Notes under the pieces: model-generated | Seen by the model: only the letters and a program-made list of their open reading frames with translations | Told to the model about the DNA's origin: nothing | Databases searched by the model: none | Shown here: one piece after another, positions 49,010-60,726 of the stretch | Position numbering within the stretch: the first letter of the stretch is position 1 | Layout of the letters: the number at the start of each line of letters is the position of its first letter | Origin: Glossina fuscipes | Lineage: Eukaryota; Arthropoda; Insecta; Diptera; Glossinidae | NCBI RefSeq assembly: GCF_014805625.2 | Contig: NW_023998485.1 | Coordinates: forward strand, 679,040 to 743,039 | Reading direction: 5' to 3' | DNA: 64,000 nucleotides | Program-made: the position numbers and the translations under genes

Positions 49010-49660
49010 TTTTTATACCCATCAGCCAAGGATGAGATGTATATGCATTTTTCAAAACGTTTGCAACGTTTAGAAGGACGCATCAGAGACTCCACAAAGC
49101 CTGTACATACTTGATCAGCATCACATTCTAAATCGATTTAGGCATGTCCGTCCGTCCGGTGCGTAACATCTATTGTAAGCATTCTTCTGGTCGGAAAAGT
49201 GACGCTATCGATTTCAAATTTGGCAGAAACATTGGAGATCCGTGCACGCAGGTTGGTGTTGAAAATGGACGAAATTGAATTGAATATTATATGTATCAAA
49301 ATTTAATTGTTTTTTCAATACCTTTATAACGCGTAGAAACAAGCTTCAAAAAGCCCATGAAGTATGCAAATTCTTGGCCAGTTTCAATTTTATAATGTAT
49401 CTAAACATACAACTTTGTAGTATTTGTGGTAAATATTTGTTGCGAAAATGACGGTACCGACTACAAGTTTCGAAAAAAATTTGGAATTGACATAAACTTT
49501 TCAAAAGACACGCTTATAACGCCCTCATGCCTATACGATAAATACTTTTATTTTAAAAAGAGAAGATATCAACTGCACTCTTTCCATATTATAGAGTACG
49601 AAAATTTTGTTCTTCTACTTCTTTTCTCTTTTTTAGCATAACGGTGATGGGTATAAAAAA
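49010..49660 (+). mobile_element. Non-autonomous element with terminal inverted repeats
   Basis: The left end TTTTTATACCCATCA (about 49010-49024) is the reverse complement of the right end TGATGGGTATAAAAA (about 49646-49660). Inside the left end is a (GTCC)n patch 'ggcatgtccgtccgtccgg' (about 49140-49160). Just outside the right end is a short hairpin, ATTCGATC/GACCGAAT, followed by TTACTTGTTGTTTTT. This layout and wording resemble a dispersed repeat I associate with calyptrate fly genomes. The interior has no transposase; a 71-codon frame at 49426-49641 is not recognisable. It looks like a MITE-like element mobilised in trans. Confidence 0.68.
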
Positions 49661-49694
49661 TTCGATCCCGACCGAATTTAATTTTCTTACTTGT

Positions 49695-50863
49695 TGTTTT
49701 TACTTATGAATAGGTGTATGTTCGGTATATATGATTGTATGAATATAGTTAGATTAGTACGTACTTTTTGTTTGTACAAGAGGTACCGCAAAGAAAGAAA
49801 ACTGGCTTTATGCAGTGGGGCATTCATGTAAACGCAAGCAAATGCATTCCGTTCAAAATATTAAACGTCTGCCATCATAATTCATTTAATTATCGATTTT
49901 TTAGTTTATTATACTTTCATATTTAATTCTCTCAGAACCTAACAGAGGGGAACTGCAATATTTTCGATATTTTGGAAAATTCTCCAAATAGCTTTCTTAG
50001 GCACTGCAAGACGTAAAGTAATTGTATTGCAATTGTGATTTTTTTTTATCTTTGTTTAGGGATTTAAAGAATACCAAACAACTACAAATAAATGTGAAGA
50101 TTAAATAAAAGCACTAAATAGACAACTGGGGGAAATGAACAAATGAAAATTTTATCGACAATACGAGTGCATTTGAGTCTGCATACACTTTTTCACCAAC
50201 TCTCGTAATCGTTGAGCTGCTTGAATGCACATGAATTATAAAGTTGGTAATAGATGGCTTAACGAAGCCTTTCTAAGTAAAGTGCAAAGATTCTTTAGAT
50301 CGATTTTTATTATTCGGTAATAGTACAAGGCATAAATTAAGACGGATCCTTTTTTTAATAAATATTATAATTGAGTTTTGTATGTAATTTTTCACACTTA
50401 TTAATCTAAGCGAATGTTTTCAAGTTATTCGCAAAATATATTCTTTGGCGCAAAATCCTCAATTGAACTAGCAATGTTTTTCGTCTATATGTGAATCTAC
50501 TAACTGTCGATTCGTTTGTCGGACTGCCACTGGGTCACTCTTATTCCTTCGTCCGTTTTTCATGTGAATATCGGTCAGTCAATTTGTCGATCTCTTTGCA
50601 AGCCTGTCAACTCGATCGTAACATTTTTGATCTGTTTTTCAGCTCTTCTAATAGTCTTTTTGCCCGTTTTTTTTCTAATCCTATGCCAGCTCAGTTGGTA
50701 ATTTACTTTACAATTTGATTGTACTTGTATTTCTTGTATATTTTCGCATATCCCCAAATTCCGAAAATAATGAAATTGATGCTCGAAAAAGCTTGTATAT
50801 TATAGCCCTATACCAGACATCGATTTGAGAGTGTACCCTCATACTCACCAATGGACAATTTTT
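49695..50863. other. Non-coding stretch
   Basis: AT-rich. Overlapping open frames on both strands near 50490-50760 have no coding support. Confidence 0.45.
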
Positions 50864-51064
50864 ACAATTCTTGTTCTTCTTTACACATTTTTTATAATTC
50901 TTGTTCTTGCTCACACAATTTTTAGAATTCTTGTTCTTGCTCACACAATTTTAACAATTCTTGTTCTTGCTCACACAATTTTTGCAATTCTTCTTCTTGC
51001 TCACATAATTCTTGTTCTTGCTCACACAATTTTTACAATTCTTCCTCTTGCTCACATAATTTTA
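50864..51064. repeat. 30-bp minisatellite, about 7 copies
   Basis: Unit ACAATTCTTGTTCTTGCTCACACAATTTTT-like copies start at 50864, 50894, 50924, 50954, 50984, 51008 and 51035; two units are shortened (24 and 27 bases). Because 30 is a multiple of three, open frames arise on both strands: a hydrophobic decapeptide repeat LVLAHTIFTI on plus, and a Lys/Asn/Cys-rich one on minus. Neither has gene context. Confidence 0.95.
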
Positions 51065-53154
51065 ATACAAGTGGAACCAAATTGAAAGCAATTATAATTT
51101 CGAAAAGACCATAGGATACTATAACTGAATTAAGATGTACTTTGTTTTTAGCATAACATTTGTCAAATGCATATCATCCATCTATCGCATTAGTGACCAA
51201 TGTCTTGGATCAAAAAGTAGTCAAGCTTTTCCCTACAAATCATGCTATCCATCCTAGTAAAATCCGTTCCGGAAGCATTATTTTGGTTCGATTGATGAAA
51301 TAAAATTGAAAAGATTTAGTTACTTCTTCCTTCAGTGAAGTCGACCTGTTTATTGATATGGTACAACTTATCGTTTTTTGACTGCAGTAACATAAAATTA
51401 TGGCAAGAAAATAGTCTATGCAAGATCAATGACCAAACAGAATCATGAAATTACCTTACATATTCTTCTAATCCATTATTCGTCTTGAAGCGACTGTAAC
51501 TTTCGTTACTTCAACGAGTTAAACGAAACGAGTTAGAAAACCTACGGAGATCTTGATATTACCTGTAGAAGGTCACCAGGTAGAAGGTTGTACCAAGGAA
51601 ATGATTAAGTTTATTAAAGCGCCTAAACTAACCATCTAGTTCATTAAGGGTTTAAAGTAACGATTGCGTTACCAATTTTGTCAAGTATTACATCGATTCC
51701 TTAACATGTTGTGTAGCATATATGCTTGTCAATTAGATGAAAGTGAATGTCCTCTGAGAAAATAATTTTCTTGAATAAAATTGCACGAAAATTTGATTAG
51801 TTCAAAATTTGGATTATTTTTAAACGGTGTTCGTACATCTGTTTTTCCAGAATTAGGTTTCTGAAAGCGACTAATAAACACAGAATGATTTCAATATTTA
51901 AAATATGACCGCAATCATATCACTCCCATTGAAAATCTGTTCTGATATTAGACATCGAAATCTACTGCATTCCTTAAAAACTTAATTAGGTAAACGATTT
52001 CGACAGTTAAGTAAGACTTGGAAACTCATTCAATCATTCATAGAAATTGCCAATCTTTGTTTTGCTTTATCTTTTTCATTTATTATCATCCAAGCCAAGT
52101 TATGATTTGCCTACTTCAACTTATTATGTACAAAATCTATTATTTTTATCAAGATACTGAATATAATCGAATCACACTTCACTTTCTAAGTTTTAGTTAA
52201 ATTTATTCCAATTATTAGCAGAACAAAAATCACGTGCTTACCGATCATAGTAATAAACAATACAAGTATAATACAACATATTTCAAGCACCCTTGCAATT
52301 AAATTTATTGATATATGTATAGAGTATAATCACATTTATTCCATTTACGATGAAGCAGATCGAAGAAAAAATAGCCGATGATGAAGAGGAACAATGTGAG
52401 TGTTTGGTTTAATTCAAATTTTTTATTTCTACCAAATGTATTAATAGGAACTTTTTATCACTTGATTGATTAATTGTGGGATTCATTTTGGCATGCACAA
52501 GCGAAGGTACGCAAAACAATTCGAGTTTTGTTAAAATGCTCATTACATGTTCCATTATTAAGTGAAGGAGATTTAATAGTGGCTTGATTTGTGAGGTAAA
52601 CACAGTTAATTGCCATTAGTATTCGAATTAGGTTACGTAATTTTAAGTGTTACGTATGAAAAGAAAAATTTGTTATACCCCTTACAGATAAATATAATGA
52701 GGAAAAGACCAAAACAAAATACAAATTGAAATGTATAACAGCAACAAATAGAGAAACCAAAGAAAATTTGAAATGTATAACAATAAAAAATAGTAAAACC
52801 AAACATATATATATATATGTATACATATACATTCTACTTTATATATACATATATATGTAGTAGATACATATAAAGTAGAAAGTTGTAAGTACATATATGA
52901 GTCTATATTTGCTATTGGAGGTATCCTTAAACGTACGGGGACAATGCACTATATTTTACTAAGATTTGGTAATATTTTGGAAAGAGAACATTTAACTTTT
53001 AGTTAGGTGAATTATCCACACAATTTTTAGAAATAGAAAGAAATATTTATCGTAGCATATCTTAAATTACTTGTGGTACAATGGTAGATTAGGTTTGCGC
53101 GGATGTATGCAATACAGAGAAGGACTTAAGATAAACCCGCCTTGTATTATACCG
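51065..53154. other. Non-coding stretch
   Basis: AT-rich, with TATA-type simple sequence at 52805-52870. No gene seen. Confidence 0.45.
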
Positions 53155-53260
53155 CTGGATTCACAAAAACTGTTTGCACCGATCTAAGCTTGTCTGTCCA
53201 TTCGTCCTTCCATCCTTCTCGTAAACTTGTCCTCACCCTAACCTGTCTTTGAAATATCGT
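53155..53260 (-). repeat. Dispersed GGACAGAC-type repeat, copy 3
   Basis: On the minus strand, GGAAGGACGAATGGACAGAC is followed by AAGCTTAGATCGG, the same core as at 7.9, 42.3 and 60.1 kb. Confidence 0.45.
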
Positions 53261-56200
53261 AATGAAAGCTGATACATTGACGTCGTTTGATCCAATAACG
53301 ATCGCCATTGAAAATAGCTCGGTTCGGCCCCGTTTTTCGGCTATGCCCCATACAACATTTTGCTTTGAATGGTTGTTATATGAATAACTGTAATGTAGTG
53401 AAAGGTATTTAATGGTAGACCGTGGCCCATTACAGTGTTTCAAAAGTTTTTTATTATTTTCCTATTTGTGGAAATGTTATATGAAAAATGTTCTAATCGA
53501 ACATCAAATACATTGTATTTAATTCGTTTGCACAGTTGTCTTCCAATTTTACCAAGATTTTACCATGTAATAGAAAATGTTCTAACTGATCATGCTTAAA
53601 AACAAAATCCGCGAGCATGGGTGTATACTGTGCTAAAGGTAAAATACGTTGAATAATAAATTTAAAAAAAAAAAAAAATGAAAAAGTCTTCTCAAGCAAC
53701 GCTCTAATCTACATTTGTGCAAGTTTATGAATAGATTAAACTATATATAAATATAAATGCATATGTATATATAGTGAAGAGAGAAAAGATATATATGTAA
53801 AAACTATGTGGATGTGTGTATTTAACCATATAGCTTATTTCAAATGATGATAGCCTGTTATTTTAGTAAAAATCTATATGTATAAACAAAATAAGTGAGA
53901 TCCAACTGTCTGTCTGTCTGCATGCAAAAAAAGTAGAGAGTAAATAACAAACAAATCCTAAGCAAAAGTACTAATAATGTATAAATCATTTGCAAACAAT
54001 CACCTAAACCTTCCAAAGGTATATCAATTGTATTATATATATATATATACACATCAATTATATTATATATAAGTTTATTTAAGTGAATAAAATAATTGAA
54101 GAGCTAACAATTTAATTTTTAGATAGGTTGTGGGGCAGATTACAATTTGCTTTGTTTAATATATGCAATACGTATAAAAATGTACAAATATCTGAATTAA
54201 GTGATTTTAAATTGCCCATATATACTCATATAGGCATATATAAGTTTATATATTAAAATAAATTTTGTGGTAATATTTGATTGAGTGTTTTTATTTTACC
54301 CACATACATGTGACTTATCATTTATGCTGGGCTACTGTTAGTAATTGTTTAAAATAATTTTATTAAAATTATTTAAATTTTATTAAAAATTTTTTTAACA
54401 AAATCATCAAACTATACAGTCAATCGGTAAGCGGTTTAAAAGTTTCAAATAAAATTTCAAATAATAATGATAGAATAAATGTAGAGAATGTTCTTTCTTG
54501 GATTTATATTTTCCATAAAGACGCTTTCTCAAATGTAACGTTATGTTACTCTAGAAATTCTAAAATTCAAAAATTTCAGATACCTCTTAAATATTTGAAA
54601 ATCTATTTTACAAAAGTTCCTTTGAATTAATTCTTTTATTTTTTTTCTCTTAAATATCAAATGTAAAATGCGAATATCTTTCGGACATTAAACACTAGCA
54701 GCGTGTAATAAATTTCATCAATATTTACACGTTTCTTCTATACATTTAAAACTAATTCTTACATATAAAGATTACATGTAAATTAATAACGAACGAGATT
54801 TCATACGTGCAAAACCGAGAGAAAAATTATTATTAGACGGATAAAACTTTTACGAGAATCTATCCCTTATTTTGAAAAATATTTCCATATGGTTTTTCTT
54901 ATTTACATTTCTTTCTTAATCTTTAATTTTAAATAATTTGTTTTGCAAAATTTTTCAACTTTAAGCAATTCAAAGCAATTGTTAAACAGTTCAAAATGTT
55001 GATGACGTTTATACTGTATGTTTCAAAAGCAAAATTCTTTTAAGCCTACAAAATATTTTATCCACACATATTTTTAGAAAACATGTACTTACTATCACAT
55101 ACTGTTTGCCTAATAAATTTACAGAAAAAAATTTTTAATGAAAGCTTATTTAAATAAATAAATTTGAATTTGGTTTAAATAAATTTAATAAATAAATAAA
55201 TGTTTTTTGGAATAAAAACAAAAATAAACTAGATTGTTTTAAATGAAAATAATAGAAAAAATTAAAAAAAAAAGACCGTTTCAATTAGCTTGAATCGAAT
55301 TTATTGACCCTTTCACTTGATTATAATAATCACCATTAGGAAAATATAAGATTAACTAAGTGGCTATAAAGCGAATAATGGAGGTTCCGTTAACAACCCC
55401 ATTTATCAAATAAACTAGCGAAGCCCTTGTCATAGCCATATATGTCTGTACACATGCATGTCTAGTGTTCTTAAAATAGACGCCAAAACTTCACAATTAA
55501 CAACAACTTGAAAGACATTTTCAAAATGCTACGTTTACTAGAGAACAAAATTATTTTTTTTACTACAATTCCCTCATCCCAAGCTGATTTACTAAGGAAT
55601 ACTATCGATCGCCGAAAAACCACAGAGCACTCCAATGCGGCATCTATAAATAAAACGCGGCATTTAAATAAAATTTATATCTATAGGAATAAAAAAATTC
55701 AACTACGGAGTTTCAAGACCAATACGGAAAAGTTTTAAATAATACATTTAAACTAGAAAAAATGAAAGGAAGGTTAAAAAACAGATTTCCAAATGTTGCA
55801 ATATTGCATAAGGTCCTGCTGTATTACCAGAGAAAGCATAAATAGTTCTATGGAGTGTTCAATTGAAAACTTCTCTTCAACTGAAGACACGCAACGTAGC
55901 TTTCCAGAGCTTTGAATTAGTGGACCATGGGACTATAGAAACGCCCATTACGGGCAACTTGATCTTTTCTGCTTAGTTCGTTGGATAATACTACCGAATC
56001 CTTCATGAATAATGAAAGTATGAAGCAAACTAAGGGAACTATTAACATCGACGATAAAGGTATTCATGGTGAGTTTCTGTAAAAAGATTTACTGGGGAGA
56101 TGTATTGCCATAATCAACCCAAACTTACGAAACCATAGCTACTAATAATAAGTGATGCAGTTGTGCTAAACAATGTAGTAAGACAGCTAGATAAGTACGA

Positions 56201-56792
56201 AGGGAGTTTTAAAACATTGGCTTTTATACGGTATGGTTGCAAAATTTTGGATGATCGAAGGAAAGCGATGAGTTTTAAGCCAAAACAAGAGCAATCACTT
56301 TTTATGAAATAGTGTTTTAATTCGAAATGGAAACCTCCTTGCAAAAACTTAGGTCATGACAAAAACTTGTTTCAATTTTTGAGGTCTTTGAAGATTTTGT
56401 AGACAAGAAAAAATGGTTTTTCAACTGTGAGATAAACATGTTTTTCGTAGACAGTAATAGGTGAATTAAGAGCAATATAAGAAGAAATTCTAAAATCTTC
56501 AGCCAGAAGCTCTGCATGTAAAACACCTAAATGTTATTGAACGTTAATCTTATTCAAAATGGTTTGATAACGCCGAAGTATATATTAATAGTACAGGCAA
56601 ACCTGTTTTTATGCGGTAGAGAGGGACTGCATAAAAAAGTCTCACTTAGAAAATATGTCAAAGCTTCACGAAATAGCAAGAAAGTGCTTTCCAAACAAAA
56701 TAAATAATTAAATTACACATTGAAACATTTAAAAAAATTTTAATTTCTAATTTTAAACAAGGAGAAATTTTCAAAATGTACATAATTCAATA
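53261..56792. other. Non-coding stretch
   Basis: Strongly AT-rich, with numerous A/T runs and TAAA phrases (for example 55150-55205). A short TCTG run lies at 53908-53920. Open frames are short and unconvincing. Confidence 0.5.
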
Positions 56793-57314
56793 CTACTCGT
56801 CGTAGTTCAAAACGCGCATATTTTTGCGATGAACTGGTTCGTAATCGCTTTCGTCACTTGAAGATACTACAGTTGATTTATTTTTTGTTAACATGTAGTC
56901 GGTGATAAGTTTTTGCGACGACGGTCGTTTGGTCAGCTGTTTGTAAACGTCGCGGTAGCTAGATATACACAATCGAAGCTCTTTTTGGAATTTCAAACTT
57001 CTTTGAGAATTGTTATCTATTTTAAGAAAATGCTTTTCCAATTTGCTGCAAAGCTGGATCCCTGCATATATTTTATCCGCTGTAATAGATTCCGGTTCTT
57101 CTTGTCCGTCTTCATGATCTGTTAAGTTATTGATAATGTCACTTTCATTTACGGTTTCGTCCTCAATCATTTCAATAAGATCATTTTCGCTGAAAGAGTC
57201 AAAACCTTCTCCGCAGATTTGATGTGCTAGCGCAATGATATCTGATGATAAAGTGGACATGTTGTCGGTTACATTTCTATTAATGACACATTCAGGCCAG
57301 ACCGCTTTCCAGCA
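56793..57314 (-). CDS. Tigger/pogo-like C-terminal exon
   Basis: An uninterrupted 173-codon frame ends at TAA. It begins right after CATACCTAG, a usable splice acceptor, since the frame is stopped by that TAG if not spliced. The start CWKAVWPECV matches the block that closes the DDE domain in Tigger/jerky-type transposases. LAHQICGEGFDSFSENDLIE then follows, like their 'gFe.lt.edv.e.l' acidic tail. Next is a helical region (ADKIYAGIQLCSKLEKHFLK) and a tail with QKLITDYMLTKNK and an acidic Ser-rich stretch. The tail has no stops although the rest of the gene is missing nearby. It may be a relic element or the last exon of a pogo-derived host gene. The preceding exon was not found. Confidence 0.55.
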   Translation of the reverse strand, partial: CWKAVWPECVINRNVTDNMSTLSSDIIALAHQICGEGFDSFSENDLIEMIEDETVNESDIINNLTDHEDGQEEPESITADKIYAGIQLCSKLEKHFLKIDNNSQRSLKFQKELRLCISSYRDVYKQLTKRPSSQKLITDYMLTKNKSTVVSSSDESDYEPVHRKNMRVLNYDE

Positions 57315-57437
57315 CTAGGTATGAAAATGGCTGTTGCAATGTGTACATACACACTGATAGCAAAAAAAGTGATGCCAACACAGTTCAGATTGACCTAACC
57401 TCTCGGCGAAATTCAATGTGTCGATATTCATATGCCG

Positions 57438-57540
57438 TACAAAAAAAAAATCGCACAAAAAGAATCGCACAAAAAAAAGAATCGCACAAAAAGAATCGCA
57501 CAAGAAAAAAGCGCATAAAAAAAGACCGCACAAAAACAGG
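57438..57540. repeat. AGAATCGCACAAAA tandem repeat
   Basis: About six imperfect units of 13-18 bases built around ATCGCACAAAAA, including variants GCGCATAAAA and ACCGCACAAAA. Open frames on both strands here are by-products of the repeat. Confidence 0.88.
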
Positions 57541-58281
57541 TTTGACTGTACTACTTACTTTAGTCTTTACATTACAAACACTATGAAGTAAACATTGAAT
57601 TCTGTAAATAAGGCAGTTGGAAAATATATTCGTTTCGAAATTATACATGTCGTTCATTATAAAGTATCGTGGAAGGTAAGTTTGTTTTTCGTGGATATTT
57701 GAAAGCCTGATTAAAGTTCAAGGATTATCGCTTTGGCGTCTCCGTTGCAGGCAAAACGATTTTTCCAATAAAGAATTAAAATATCCATCGAAGGCTTAAA
57801 TGAGAAAGTACACCTAATTGAGGAAAATGTTATCTTTTCTCTTGCTTCATCAAATGTCCAATTTCACAAATTTTTAATGAAACGATAACGCCGACGTTTG
57901 TGTTATCAATTGTCATTTACTACCTTGCCTGCTCGTTCATTCTTAAGATAATCCTTTGAAAAGATAGTGTTTCATTATTAATACAAACGTTAGCAAAAAT
58001 AGCATCTAAAAGAGAGCATTTTACTTATCAATTTTATGATAGGCCATATATGCTAGACATAATGCTCTTTTGTCGATAACATCAAACAATGTAAAACGAA
58101 ACGCCAATAATAATTTTATAAAAGTCAATAAAAATATATCCATGAGTTCAGATATTTTCGAGATATTAAACCTATCAGTTATAAAGCAAAATACAGAGAG
58201 CAGTAACAAAATAAGATGAGTTTCTTGGGGCCAGTTTCTTCTTACACCAGCATTTCCTTACGTGATCCAGTCAAATTATGA
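57541..58281. other. Non-coding stretch
   Basis: Nothing recognised. The missing 5' part of the acyl-CoA synthetase pseudogene is not here. Confidence 0.45.
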
Positions 58282-59011
58282 TTCGGTAACGAAACGATCC
58301 AAGAAGATGGTTGGCTACATACAGGTGATTGGGGTTATTTGGGTGAAGAAAATAATCTTCTTTTAAATGGTCGCTTTAAAGAATTAATTTTTACTTCGGA
58401 CGGTGAAAATATTTCAACTCTACGTATGGACGGTCTACTCATGAAGCAATTACCTTGTATTAATAATGCAATGATTACAGGCGATCGGAGAAAATACTTG
58501 ACAGTATTACTAACATTTAAGGTAAGTACATGGATATTACGGCTTACCTCGAATCAGAGAAAGCAAATCACTTTATAAGCAACTACTACGAACATTTCAA
58601 ACTATTACACACTAAATGGGATTTATACAACGACATGCCTTCAGACGATCTCGGACAGGATACGACGCTATGGCTTAATTCCTTAGGCTTGGATTATAAG
58701 AATTTGTCTGAAATTTTGAGAGGTTCTAAACCTAAAGAAGAACTACGAACGTCTTCTAAAAGCTTTGAAAGCGGGTCTTACTGACGTGAATGCTCAAGTT
58801 TTATCAACGTATACAATATTTTACTGTCTTGCCCAATGATTTTTTACTTTCAAGTGGAGAATTAGGTAATTGAAGAAAAATTGAAGAGAAATTACCTAAA
58901 TTTTCACTTAGAAAAATTTTCAATCTTAGGTCCTACCTTAAAATCAAACGTAGGGTAATTTAAAAAAAATATATTAAAATAATTGATGACATGTACCAGA
59001 AAGAAGTTTAA
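58282..59011 (+). pseudogene. ACSBG-family acyl-CoA synthetase 3' remnant (dbb-like?)
   Basis: The sequence reads TIQEDGWLHTGDWGY, NGRFKELIFTSDGENI and [15 protein letters not shown]. It continues TTLWLNSLGLDYKNLSEILR and then, after frame shifts, [32 protein letters not shown] and IDDMYQKEV before TAA. These parallel exons 6-7 of bgm but differ at many positions, so it is a paralogue and not a recent duplicate. A GTAAGT donor at 58522 matches the bgm exon 6/7 intron position, but no phase-matched acceptor follows. A 64-nt intron (58866-58929) splits GELG/P cleanly, where bgm has none. At least three frame disruptions are present, including one-base loss in TLKIKR. AATAAA follows at 59012. 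The other fly paralogue is dbb; that identity is inferred. Confidence 0.82.
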
Positions 59012-59020
59012 AATAAATAT

Positions 59021-59520
59021 GAGGCGTGTTCAAAAAAAAAAAAAGACTTAACAAATTTCGTGGACTACGTACAATCGATTTTCGAATTTTTATTTTTTGT
59101 TACGTTTGTTCACACGTCCCCAACATATGTTGATATTATCAGATACTTTGTATTTTTAGTTCGTTTTTGACATATATAATGGTTAAAAGCGTTTTGACGA
59201 TTTTTTGCTATCGAAAAGGAATCTGTATTAAATTTAATGTGAAAAATAAAGTTAATTGCTCCAGCTCACTTAAAATGTTGCCTGCGGCATTTGATTAGCT
59301 TACTTTGAGTAAAAGAAAATATTTATAAAGGCTGAAGAGATGTTAATGGCGACAATAGCCTTGGACGCCCCAGCACACCAATAGCCGATGAAAGTGTTGA
59401 AGCACTGAAGTAAATGGTTGTAGAGAATCATCGAATGATTGTTAGAGAAATTGTTGAGAATATCCGTATGTCGGTTGATTTAAGCCACGCAATTTTTTCG
59501 GAATCGCAGTCATATCTTTG
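59021..59520 (+). mobile_element. mariner-type element, 5' end relic
   Basis: The left end reads GAGGCGTGTTCAAAAAAA, a mariner-like terminal sequence. Further in, broken frames give RDVNGDNSLGRPSTPIADES, VEALK, VVENHRMIVREIVENIRMSV and HAIF. This matches the helix-turn-helix region of mariner transposases (GRPST, then 'NR.it..eia..l.is.gs.h.il'). Stops interrupt the region. Everything after about 59520, including the catalytic domain and right end, is missing. It starts directly behind the poly(A) signal of the acyl-CoA synthetase remnant. Confidence 0.7.
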
Positions 59521-59984
59521 TGATGCTATTACAAAAACCAAACAATTGATTCCTTCTGAACATAAACAAATTCCTTAAACAATTCCTTCTGAATGTATAT
59601 CAAGTAAAATATTATCGACAATTAAATACACCATAAAAACCCTACCTTCGCTTGATAAAATTGTTCCTTTATTTTCATGATAAAATATCAAATATTTGCC
59701 CTGCCCGCGTTTAGTATTGTATGTTTCGAGGGCTTATAGAGGAATTTATTCCAAATTTAGCAAAATTAGTTTTAGAGTTTATTCGTTTTCATCCATTATT
59801 GATATAAAATATTCAAAACTAAATTACATTATAAAAGATTACATTAAACGGAGGGAAGTTCAAAAGTTGATTCAGGCTAAATTTTCGAAGGAATGATTAC
59901 ATACGCGACACGGTTCAGAAAACTGGCCCATCCATTCCAATTATTATTATGTATTATTACTGAGTGCTTTTGGTCAAAGATTTT
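59521..59984. other. Non-coding stretch
   Basis: Contains a short local duplication of AATTCCTTCTGAA / ATTCCTTCTGAA (59548-59595). No gene. Confidence 0.45.
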
Positions 59985-60205
59985 TAGAAATCCATATAAC
60001 AACTTCAAGGTTCATTCTTGCGCTAAATTTAGTCAAAACATTTCAAAAATTGCGATCTATAGATTGAACATAAAAATGCATGGACGGACGTAAGATTGGC
60101 GGGCGTTAGATAAACGGACGGATAGATGGAGAGATGGACAAACAAGCTTAGATCGATTTGAAATTATTTTCGGAGCGGATCGGTATAAAAAACGTGATGT
60201 TCAAT
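59985..60205 (+). repeat. Dispersed GGACAGAC-type repeat, copy 4
   Basis: The blocks are 'ttgcgatctatagattgaac', 'ataaaaatgcatggacggac', 'gacaaacaagcttagatcga' and 'gcggatcggtataaaaa'. It is the clearest of the four copies. Confidence 0.6.
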
Positions 60206-60658
60206 AAAATGACGGTAGAAAATTGGCACTTGGCAAAATGCGGACAGCACAAATGACAATTCACTGGCGAAACGATCACAACAATTGCGCCGTCATAAGT
60301 GTGCCACCACCACTGTTCTGACCCATAAATCCAATCTGGCAATAAACATATAACTTTGAATATAGTTGTGAATGTGAATGCAATCCTATGATTAGTTTAC
60401 TGATAATTCATTTGTAGTAATCACACAAGGTTTATTTGAATGTAGTTCAACGTGCCTAATTTCGCAAGCAGTGCCAACCAATGTTCCTGCCTGATATGCT
60501 GATATTGCTCAACTTTAGCTCTTTTATATTCTTCAGCTCATTAACTACACTTATTGGTTTAAGGAAGCGTTGTACAATGCAACAAAATCGCTAGTTTTTC
60601 TATAAATAAATTCTGGCTCCTTCTGGATCCCTTTAATTGTGTAAGTTGTTGACATCTG

Positions 60659-60681
60659 AGAGAGAGAGAGAGAGAAAGAGA

Positions 60682-60722
<41 letters not shown>
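60659..60722. repeat. (GA)n microsatellite
   Basis: GA dinucleotides with one GTGTGT interruption near 60683. It also generates a Ser/Leu-rich frame on the minus strand that is not a gene. Confidence 0.95.

Positions 60723-60726
<4 letters not shown>

Noticed and set aside
50491..50944. Overlapping open frames on both strands
   Set aside because: No start, splice or family support; overlapping frames of this size are expected in such sequence.
57315..57657. Phe/Cys/Arg repeat frames near 57.4-57.6 kb
   Set aside because: Generated by the AGAATCGCACAAAA tandem repeat.
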